7,102 bases of DNA from NCBI GenBank assembly GCA_021107975.1, contig JAIORT010000633.1, positions 1 to 7,102 on the forward strand, given 5' to 3'. This DNA comes from Bacteroidales bacterium (GTDB lineage: Bacteria; Bacteroidota; Bacteroidia; Bacteroidales; JAADJA01). Both the position numbers and the translations under genes were made by a program. Below, in pieces: positions 1-6,115 of the stretch. Under the pieces are notes generated by a model, which was given only the letters and a program-made list of their open reading frames with translations, was not told where the DNA came from and ran no database searches. Position 1 is the stretch's first letter. The number at the start of each line of letters is the position of its first letter.

Positions 1-1735
1 GTTAACAGCAAAATATCGTGGTAGTTTGAGTGCTTCAACTACTACTGCTACATCATCCGTTGTTATTATTACCTTAACTGGCTCCCATCCTAAAAAAATC
101 ACTGATTTTTTAAATACACTAACAAAAGAATATCTTGAAAGAAATCTGGAAAAGAAAAACAAAATTGCATTCAATACAGTAAAATTTATTGATACTCAAA
201 TTGCTGATATTGCAGATTCATTATCATTCGCAGAAAATAAACTTCAGACTTTCCGATCAAGACACCAGGTTATGAACCTGAGTTTTCAAGGCGAAAAGCT
301 GTATGAAAAAATGAATACTTTTGAAAGTGAGCGGGCAATCATTATTGTAAAACAAAAATATTATAGTTATATCAAAAATTATTTTAATACAAATAAGGAT
401 GCTACTGATTTAATCGCTCCTTCTTCAATGGAGGTTCAGGATCCGGTGTTGAATAACCTGATAAGCGAAATGCTTGGCCTCAGCAACCAGAGAATGAACT
501 ATATTCAGAAGGATAATCCGAAGAATCTTTTTCTTAAAGATTTGGAAATCCAGATTTTAAATTTGAAAAATATAATTCTTGAAAACATTGATTATAATTA
601 TAACAAATCAGAAATAGCTTTACAGGATATTGACAGCCGGATGGCAAAATTAAATTCTCAGATTACTTACTTGCCTAAAACTGAAAGAGAATTAATAGGA
701 ATGGAAAGGCAATTTAAATTAAACGATGCTATTTATACATTCCTGCTTCAAAAACGTGCCGAGGCACAAATTGCCAGAGCTTCTAATGCCCCGGATTATG
801 AGGTTGTTGATAAAGCTCTTAATTTTAGAGCATATATTATTTCGCCAAAAACAAAACTAAATTATATTATTGCAGCTATCCTGGGATTATTTTTTCCATT
901 TATTGTTATAATTACTAAAGACTTCCTAACTAATAAGATTACTGATATAAAAGAGATTGAACAAATTTCATCTTTACCAATTATCGGACAAGTTTTACAT
1001 AATAAAACAAAATCAACCGCAATAATAAGAGATTTTCCAAAATCACCGCTTGCTGACTCTTTTAGAGCAATAAGGACAAACCTCCAATTTTTTGCCAATG
1101 GTGCCGATAAAATGATAATTCTGATTACTTCATCAATGAGTGGAGAAGGAAAATCATTTTGCAGTATAAACATTGCTTCAGTATATGCTTTGCTTGGTAA
1201 AAAAACCCTACTATTAGGGTTTGATTTGAGAAGACCTGCCCTTTATAAAGATTTTAATCTTAAAAATGAAAAGGGAATTACTTCTTTCTTGATTAATAAA
1301 GCTGAAATTGATGAAATTATTCAGCCAACACAAATTGAGAATCTGGACTTAATTTCCGGGGGTCCTATACCGCCAAACCCTGTTGAGTTAATTGCTTCTC
1401 AAAGAACAAAGGTTTTTTTTAATGAGCTAAAGAAAAGATATGACTATATTATTATTGATTCCTCACCTATTGGTGCAGTTACCGATTCGTTTTTATTATT
1501 TGAATTTGCCGATATTAATATTTTTACAATTCGACACAATTATACTATTAAAGAAGCTGTAAAAACAAACTTGAAAAATATTAAAAATAAAAATGTTAAG
1601 AATATTACTTTGTTAATAAATGATATTAAACTGAAAAAGAATTCTTATGGATATGGCTATCAATCGAAATATTATTCAAATAATACAAATGAAGGTGGAT
1701 TGAGGAAATTTTTAGGTTTCCATAAAAATGTTTAA
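1..1735 (+). CDS. wzc: Wzc-type polysaccharide chain-length regulator / BY-type tyrosine autokinase (5' partial)
   Basis: Inner-membrane polysaccharide co-polymerase fused to a cytoplasmic tyrosine autokinase; such proteins control chain length and export with the outer-membrane Wza channel. The frame is open to the left edge (first full codon at 2), so the TTG at 26 is not the true start and the N-terminal membrane segment lies outside. Counting residues from that TTG: a periplasmic, coiled-coil-rich region at about 25-235; a GNVR-type stretch with YTFLLQKRAEAQIARAS near 237-253; a second membrane helix at about 278-298; an RAIRTN motif at 347-352; Walker A MSGEGKS at 371-377 (Lys376); Walker A' LLLGFDLRRP at 395-404; Walker B YIIIDSSP at 474-481; and a Tyr cluster YGYGYQSKYY at 541-550, the likely autophosphorylation tail. 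Walker A' has Gly where proteobacterial kinases usually have the first Asp; I recall this as common in Bacteroidota. The assignment is firm; the symbol reflects family membership. Confidence 0.93.
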   Translation, partial: LTAKYRGSLSASTTTATSSVVIITLTGSHPKKITDFLNTLTKEYLERNLEKKNKIAFNTVKFIDTQIADIADSLSFAENKLQTFRSRHQVMNLSFQGEKLYEKMNTFESERAIIIVKQKYYSYIKNYFNTNKDATDLIAPSSMEVQDPVLNNLISEMLGLSNQRMNYIQKDNPKNLFLKDLEIQILNLKNIILENIDYNYNKSEIALQDIDSRMAKLNSQITYLPKTERELIGMERQFKLNDAIYTFLLQKRAEAQIARASNAPDYEVVDKALNFRAYIISPKTKLNYIIAAILGLFFPFIVIITKDFLTNKITDIKEIEQISSLPIIGQVLHNKTKSTAIIRDFPKSPLADSFRAIRTNLQFFANGADKMIILITSSMSGEGKSFCSINIASVYALLGKKTLLLGFDLRRPALYKDFNLKNEKGITSFLINKAEIDEIIQPTQIENLDLISGGPIPPNPVELIASQRTKVFFNELKKRYDYIIIDSSPIGAVTDSFLLFEFADINIFTIRHNYTIKEAVKTNLKNIKNKNVKNITLLINDIKLKKNSYGYGYQSKYYSNNTNEGGLRKFLGFHKNV

Positions 1736-1854
1736 TCAGAGCTTTATTTTTTTTAATTTTCATAATATTAATACATAAGTTTATAGATAAACACTAATTG
1801 AATATTGGTTTTGTAATTATATAATTAATAAGTAATAATAATAAATAGTTTACT
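1736..1854. other. Intergenic spacer between wzc and the methyltransferase gene
   Basis: This is the longest AT-rich gap in the window (119 bp). It begins with a T-rich run at about 1744-1760 just after the wzc stop, and it ends with a short TAA-repeat tract at about 1832-1845. I see no GC-containing stem before the T-run, so an intrinsic terminator is not supported. A clear Bacteroidota promoter (TTTG plus TAnnTTTG) is also absent; the nearest -7-like string is TGGTTTTG at 1806-1813, without a matching upstream box. The gap is long enough to hold a promoter for the downstream genes, but the sequence does not prove one. Confidence 0.5.
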
Positions 1855-2613
1855 ATGTCGATAAATATAACAATTCTTATTATACTAATTTTATCTACGG
1901 CTTTTATCAGTGGGTTATTTTATGTCTTATTAAAAATTGTATATAAAAAAATTGATAACAGAATAACTGATTTTGAGAAAAAAGTGAGTTCTGACTACAA
2001 TCAAATAGAGGCATTATTTTCAATCTTCTCGGTTCTTAAAATAGATAAAACTTTACCTCCTTTCAGGGGTTGGGCTATTTCACCTGATTTTGCAACTATT
2101 TTACTTAATCAAATACTTGACAAACGCCCTAAAATAATAGTAGAGAGTGGTAGTGGTATGTCAACGATTTTAATTTCTTACATGTTGAAAAAAAATAATT
2201 TCGGACATCTGTATTCACTTGAACATGAAAAAAATTATGCAGTGAAAACCGAAAATTTATTAATTTCCCATAATCTTATTGACAAAGCTACTGTAATTAA
2301 AGCGGATCTTATACCCTTCATTATCAATAACAGTGAATATAAATGGTATGATATAAATTTCCTGAAATCAGACCAAAAAATTGATATGTTAATAATTGAT
2401 GGACCACCATCTTCTATTCAGCCAAAAGCAAGATATCCGGCTTTGCCTCTGCTTGAAAAATATTTAAATGATGATGCGATTATTTTAATAGACGATTGCA
2501 AAAGGGAGGAAGATCATGAAATTGTAAAACTCTGGTTAAGCGAATTCACTGACTATGTGGAGGAATGGTATGATATAGAAAAAGGTGCCGTTATCTTAAA
2601 AAAACGGGTATAA
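1855..2613 (+). CDS. Membrane-anchored class I SAM-dependent methyltransferase-like protein
   Basis: Probably a glycan-modifying or related methyltransferase; the substrate is unknown. Residues about 5-27 form one hydrophobic helix, followed by a charged segment at about 30-58 that is plausibly a short coiled coil, so the catalytic domain should sit at the inner face of the membrane. The Rossmann-like domain shows FRGWAISPDFA at 70-80, motif I IVESGSGMST at 95-104 (the SAM-binding ExGxG loop), an acidic end of strand 2 in SLEHE at 121-125, DMLIIDGPP at 177-185 and LIDDCKREED at 211-220. This order fits the Methyltransf_24-like group often seen in polysaccharide loci. The ATG at 1855 is chosen because it opens directly into the membrane helix; there is no Shine-Dalgarno sequence, as expected for Bacteroidota. 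The next gene follows after 41 bp, so the two are probably co-transcribed. The fold assignment is solid; O-methylation of a sugar is inference. Confidence 0.82.
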   Translation: MSINITILIILILSTAFISGLFYVLLKIVYKKIDNRITDFEKKVSSDYNQIEALFSIFSVLKIDKTLPPFRGWAISPDFATILLNQILDKRPKIIVESGSGMSTILISYMLKKNNFGHLYSLEHEKNYAVKTENLLISHNLIDKATVIKADLIPFIINNSEYKWYDINFLKSDQKIDMLIIDGPPSSIQPKARYPALPLLEKYLNDDAIILIDDCKREEDHEIVKLWLSEFTDYVEEWYDIEKGAVILKKRV

Positions 2614-2654
2614 TATAGTGATCGGGTAAATTAGGACAGGAATTAATAGAAAAA

Positions 2655-4082
2655 GTGAGTTTTAAGAAAAAATTTTTTAAAAATATAATCACACTTGGAG
2701 GTTACAATTATAGTTCTCAGATCGCCAATTTTTTATCCTCCATTATACTTTCCAGGCTTCTTTTACCTGAAGAATATGGATACGTAGCATTAATTTTAGT
2801 TTTTACAGGGTTTGCTACAATTTTTTCTGATGCAGGGTTATCTTTCGCTGTTATCAGGAGTGATTATGGAAGAACATTTCAGAAGGCTGTTAGCAACCTG
2901 GCTTTCTATATAGGCATACTACTGTTTCTTATTATGATTTTGTTAGCTTACCCTATATCCCTTTTTTATGGAGATAATACATTGGTATTGCCTACCATGG
3001 TTTTATCGGTTACTTTTATTGTTGGAGCTTTAAAAATAGTTCCAATGGCTATTATTTTAAAAAATTTGGATTTTAATTATGTTGGAAAAGTTCGGCTTAT
3101 TTCAAATTTAATAAGTATTTTTTTAATAATATTGTTAGCCTTTTTGGGTTTTTCGTATTGGTCGCTGATTATTCCGCAAATTTTTCTTCATTTAATCCAA
3201 TATATTTTATCTGAAAATAAAGTAAAACTTGGATTCAAATTTTACAGATTCAACTATATAATAGCAGCCTATAAAAAAACTAAAAGTCTGATTACTAATT
3301 TAAGCGGATTTAATATAATTAATTATTGGGCAAGAAATGCAGATAATTTGATTATAGGTAGATATTACAGTAGTTTCGATTTGGGAATTTATAACAGGGC
3401 TTACAAGATGTTACAGTTGTCATTAAACCTTATAACAGGCTTATTTGGTACAGTATTATATCCCAGTTTAAAAAGGTTTAAATCGGAGGGTGGTAATATT
3501 AATCCGGAGTATGAAAGCATTTTAGGTATAATTAGTTTAATAAGCTTTCCTATTAGCGCAACATTGATCTTAATTCCTGAACTATTTGTAAAAGTACTTT
3601 GGGGCGAAAATTGGATTATGGTGGCTGATTTATTGCCGTATTTTGGTATATTAATAATGTTTCAAACTTTGATTTCAACAACCGGACATATTTATATTTT
3701 ACTGGAAAAAGAGAAGACTATGATGTATCTTGGGGTTGTATCGGCATTTTTATTGGTTCTGGCTATAGTAATTGGATCATTTTATTCTGTAGAGTGTATA
3801 GCAATTACTTATACAAGTTGTTTTCTGGTGATACTTGTACCTATTAATGTGTATATAGGGTTTATTAAAACATTTGGTTTTTCATGGTCGTATATTATGA
3901 AATTCTGGGTGCCTAAAATAACTTTAGGTATTCTTATTTTTGTATCTGTATTGCTGGAAAAAGAAATATGGCTGGTTGGATTAATAATAATATTCTTAAT
4001 TCATTTATTGTATTATCAAAAAAATGAAATTATAAAATTGATAGAAATCATATATTATAAAATAGTGAAAAATAAATATTAA
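2655..4082 (+). CDS. wzx: Wzx-type lipid-linked oligosaccharide flippase (PST family, WzxC/TuaB-like)
   Basis: A 475-residue polytopic membrane protein of the MOP/PST exporter superfamily, expected to flip undecaprenyl-PP-linked repeat units to the periplasmic face. A basic N-terminus (KKKFFKN) is followed by about 12 hydrophobic helices, for example near 40-62, 82-106, 112-134, 147-185, 288-312, 325-349, 356-377, 380-404 and 419-455. Family-typical stretches are SSIILSRLLLPEEYGYVAL at 28-46, FSDAGLSFAVI at 57-67 and WARNADNLIIGRYYSSFDLG at 225-244. The start is GTG at 2655: an in-frame TGA at 2619 and no intervening ATG leave it as the only sensible start, and the N-terminus then matches the family. 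A weak purine stretch (AGGACAGG, 2633-2640) lies rather far upstream. The resemblance is to WzxC/TuaB-like exporters rather than WzxE of the ECA cluster, judged from remembered family patterns. No polymerase gene accompanies it in the window. Confidence 0.92.
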   Translation: MSFKKKFFKNIITLGGYNYSSQIANFLSSIILSRLLLPEEYGYVALILVFTGFATIFSDAGLSFAVIRSDYGRTFQKAVSNLAFYIGILLFLIMILLAYPISLFYGDNTLVLPTMVLSVTFIVGALKIVPMAIILKNLDFNYVGKVRLISNLISIFLIILLAFLGFSYWSLIIPQIFLHLIQYILSENKVKLGFKFYRFNYIIAAYKKTKSLITNLSGFNIINYWARNADNLIIGRYYSSFDLGIYNRAYKMLQLSLNLITGLFGTVLYPSLKRFKSEGGNINPEYESILGIISLISFPISATLILIPELFVKVLWGENWIMVADLLPYFGILIMFQTLISTTGHIYILLEKEKTMMYLGVVSAFLLVLAIVIGSFYSVECIAITYTSCFLVILVPINVYIGFIKTFGFSWSYIMKFWVPKITLGILIFVSVLLEKEIWLVGLIIIFLIHLLYYQKNEIIKLIEIIYYKIVKNKY

Positions 4083-4141
4083 ATTTTTTTTGCATAGCAC
4101 GAATTGATTAATTATCCCTTATATAATTGAAAATATTTTAA

Positions 4142-4837
4142 ATGGTGGAAGTAAAACATTTGAAATGGGACTCGGATTTTTTTAATTTAAAAATAGGTTC
4201 TGCAGTTGTAAATTCATTTGACGATCTTATCAAAATAAAGTCATTAGCACAAAATGAATATTATCAGCTTATTTATGTTTATTCAGGAAATCCGATTTAT
4301 GAAATAGATAACTTTTATATTGAACGAAAGATTACATACTATCAAGAAAATCTGAAAGAAATTAATTTTAATATACCCGAAAATATAATCATAGAATCAT
4401 TAAATGAAACTAAACATTGGAATGAAAGACTAAAAAAACTCGCCATTTTATGCGGCAGGTATTCCAGATTTAATAAAGATGTAATTTTACAAAGTAAATT
4501 TGAAGAACTATACATGATGTGGATAGATAAATCAATAAAACGAATTCTTGCGGATGAAGTTATTGGAGTTTTTTTTAAAAAAGAGCTTGTTGGATTTGTT
4601 ACTTTGCAAAAGTTTGATAGAATTGGTAAGATTGGACTGTTTGCTATCGATGAGAATCATCAGGGTAAAAGCATTGGTGGTCTGTTAATGAAAATGTCAC
4701 AAAAATGGTTTTTGGAAAAGAATATTAAAGCTGCTGAAGTGGTTACTCAAAAAAGTAATATAGGTGCTTGTAAGCTTTATGAAAATTATGGGTATTTAAT
4801 TAGTAAAGAAGATTATGTCTATCATTTATGGTTATAA
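4142..4837 (+). CDS. wecD: WecD-like dTDP-4-amino-4,6-dideoxygalactose N-acetyltransferase (GNAT family)
   Basis: Expected to acetylate dTDP-Fuc4N with acetyl-CoA to give dTDP-Fuc4NAc in the cytoplasm. The 231 residues are close to the length of E. coli WecD (about 224). An N-terminal region (LKWDSDFFNLKIGSA, 7-21) matches the WecD start pattern (LxWxxxFF). SRF at 108-110 and MWIDKSIKR at 126-134 correspond to SRFRAPW and QWIENAVRG in WecD as I remember it. The C-terminal GNAT domain carries VGFVTLQKF (150-158), IGLFAIDENHQGKSIGG (164-180, the acetyl-CoA pyrophosphate loop) and VVTQKSNIGACKLYENYGY (200-218), whose Tyr213 aligns with the proposed general-acid Tyr of WecD. The loop has Ser177 at the first Gly of QxxGxG. 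An in-frame TAA directly abuts the ATG at 4142, which fixes the start. The wecE homologue follows after 6 bp, so the pair is almost certainly one transcript and one pathway. Confidence 0.9.
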   Translation: MVEVKHLKWDSDFFNLKIGSAVVNSFDDLIKIKSLAQNEYYQLIYVYSGNPIYEIDNFYIERKITYYQENLKEINFNIPENIIIESLNETKHWNERLKKLAILCGRYSRFNKDVILQSKFEELYMMWIDKSIKRILADEVIGVFFKKELVGFVTLQKFDRIGKIGLFAIDENHQGKSIGGLLMKMSQKWFLEKNIKAAEVVTQKSNIGACKLYENYGYLISKEDYVYHLWL

Positions 4838-4843
4838 TCAAAC

Positions 4844-5977
4844 ATGAATAATATGATTCCATTTAATAAACCCTTTTTAACAGGGAAAGAAGCCCACTAC
4901 CTGTATCAGGCTGTTTATTCGGGTAAAATATCAGGTAATGGTATTTATACACAAAAGTGCCAGAAATTTTTTGAAGAAAAATATAGTTTTAAAAAGACGT
5001 TACTAACAACAAGTTGTACCGATGCTCTGGAGATGGCTGCTATATTAATTGATATACAACCTGATGATGAAGTGATAATACCCTCATTTACTTTTGTCAG
5101 TTCAGCAAATGCTTTTGTACTGAGAGGCGCAAATATTATTTTTGCAGATAGCAGCAAAGAAAGCCCTAATATTGATGTTGAAAATATTGAAAAGTTAATA
5201 ACACCAAGAACAAAAGCAATTGTTATAGTGCATTATGCCGGAATAGCAGTTGATATGGACAAAGTCATGGAACTTGCAAAAAAATATAACATTTTTGTAA
5301 TTGAAGATGCTGCACATTCTATTGATAGTTATTATAAAGGACATGCCTTAGGGGGAATCGGACACCTGGGAACTTTTTCTTTTCATGAAACAAAGAATGT
5401 AATTTCAGGTGAAGGTGGTATGTTGGTAGTAAATGATGAACGATTTACTAAAAGAGCTGAAATAATTTGGGAAAAAGGAACCAACAGATCAGCTTTCCAT
5501 AGAGGAGAAGTTAACAAATACGGATGGATGGATATTGGCTCTTCATTTTTACCATCTGAGATTGTGGCGGCGTTTTTATATGCTCAATTAGAAAATTTAG
5601 AGACGATTCAGCATAAACGTATTTGGATTTGGAATAGATATTTTAATGATTTGAAGAAATTAGAGGATGCCGGAAAAGTAAAATTACCTGTTGTTCCTGA
5701 TTATGCAACCCTTAACGGACATATGTTTTATTTAATTTGTAATTCATATAGCGAAAGAAATAATTTAATTGGCTTTTTGCGGGACAAAGGAATTCTTTCC
5801 GTGTTTCATTATTTAAGTTTGCACAAAAGTCCGTTTTATAAGGATAAGCATAAAAGAGGAGAATTAATATGGTCTGATTATTATGAGAGAAGGTTGATTA
5901 GGTTACCATTGTTTTGGGAGTTAAAGGAGGAAGAAATTGATTATATTGTTAAATCAGTTAATGAGTTCTATAGATAA
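4844..5977 (+). CDS. wecE: WecE-like dTDP-4-amino-4,6-dideoxygalactose transaminase (PLP-dependent, DegT/DnrJ/EryC1 family)
   Basis: Converts dTDP-4-keto-6-deoxy-D-glucose to dTDP-Fuc4N, with glutamate as amino donor in E. coli WecE. The 377 residues match the family length (E. coli about 376). Visible landmarks are IPFNKPFLTGKE at 5-16, TTSCTDALEMAA at 55-66, DEVIIPSFTFVSSANAFVLR at 75-94, VHYAG at 129-133, VIEDAAHS at 152-159 (Asp155 for the PLP ring nitrogen), FSFHETKN at 178-185 with Lys184 as the Schiff-base lysine, GEGG at 189-192, EKGTNRSAFHRGEVNKYGW at 210-228, DIGSSFLPSE at 230-239 and FHYLSLH at 321-327. HETKN and EKGTNRS separate WecE from generic perosamine or QuiNAc4-type aminotransferases, so the call is specific. 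ATG 4844 gives MNNMIPFN; the in-frame ATG at 4853 would start exactly like E. coli WecE (MIPFN) and is equally plausible. It lies 6 bp after wecD. Confidence 0.94.
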   Translation: MNNMIPFNKPFLTGKEAHYLYQAVYSGKISGNGIYTQKCQKFFEEKYSFKKTLLTTSCTDALEMAAILIDIQPDDEVIIPSFTFVSSANAFVLRGANIIFADSSKESPNIDVENIEKLITPRTKAIVIVHYAGIAVDMDKVMELAKKYNIFVIEDAAHSIDSYYKGHALGGIGHLGTFSFHETKNVISGEGGMLVVNDERFTKRAEIIWEKGTNRSAFHRGEVNKYGWMDIGSSFLPSEIVAAFLYAQLENLETIQHKRIWIWNRYFNDLKKLEDAGKVKLPVVPDYATLNGHMFYLICNSYSERNNLIGFLRDKGILSVFHYLSLHKSPFYKDKHKRGELIWSDYYERRLIRLPLFWELKEEEIDYIVKSVNEFYR

Positions 5978-6115
5978 ATGAAACATCCATACTACGGACA
6001 AGTTAAGAAAAATATCACACACAGGAAAATCAATTATTTTGTGTGTTCCATGCTCGAATTGGCAAGGCGGGCACCTATAAAACAACATCTGATTGCAAAA
6101 ATGTTAATAGGATGA
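5978..6115 (+). CDS. Possible 45-codon small ORF filling the wecE-wecF gap (hypothetical)
   Basis: The ATG at 5978 follows the wecE TAA (5975-5977) with no spacing and in the same frame. The ORF runs to TGA at 6113-6115, overlapping the wecF ATG as ATGA. The peptide starts MKHPYYGQVKKN, contains CSMLELARRAPIKQ and ends AKMLIG; it is basic, has no clear membrane helix, and matches no family I recognise. Both junctions look like translational coupling, which favours a real gene or a read-through extension of WecE. Against it: it is short, has no recognisable domain, and a partly open second frame (5982-6079) reads equally plausibly with SIILCVPCSNWQGG. It may therefore be an eroded coding remnant. 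I report it as a candidate only. Confidence 0.25.
   Translation: MKHPYYGQVKKNITHRKINYFVCSMLELARRAPIKQHLIAKMLIG
6017..6046 (+). repeat. Inverted repeat / stem-loop in the wecE-wecF gap
   Basis: ACACAC (6017-6022) and AAAAT (6026-6030) pair with ATTTT (6036-6040) and GTGTGT (6041-6046), with an AGG bulge (6023-6025) and a five-base CAATT loop. This gives 11 base pairs and is the best stem seen in any gap of the window. No T-run follows, so it does not look like an intrinsic terminator. It could be an RNA structure that affects expression of wecF relative to wecE, or a chance palindrome; the sequence alone does not decide. Confidence 0.45.

Noticed and set aside
26..28. TTG at 26 as the real start of the wzc gene
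   Set aside because: The frame is open to the window edge and the first membrane helix of the family is missing, so the gene begins upstream of the window.
862..1173. Reverse-strand 103-codon ORF inside wzc
   Set aside because: It lies wholly within a well-supported kinase gene and has no recognisable motif; it is a shadow frame.
1736..1762. T-rich run after the wzc stop as an intrinsic terminator
   Set aside because: No GC-containing stem precedes it; only A/T pairings are possible, which are uninformative here.
1798..1825. TTGAAT (1798-1803) and TATAAT (1820-1825) with 16-bp spacing, resembling a sigma70 promoter ahead of the methyltransferase gene
   Set aside because: Such strings are frequent by chance in DNA this AT-rich, and the primary sigma factor of Bacteroidota uses a different consensus. 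Without transcript data I do not call it.
4083..4141. AATTAT/ATAATT inverted repeat (4110-4115 and 4123-4128) and a T-run in the wzx-wecD gap
   Set aside because: The stem is six A/T pairs and the T-run precedes it rather than follows it, so it is neither a terminator nor a convincing operator.
4945..5157. Reverse-strand 70-codon ORF inside wecE
   Set aside because: It overlaps conserved WecE motifs on the opposite strand and has no independent support.
6043..6045. Upstream GTG as an alternative wecF start
   Set aside because: It would add 23 residues with no counterpart in E. coli WecF, whose N-terminus aligns with the ATG at 6112.
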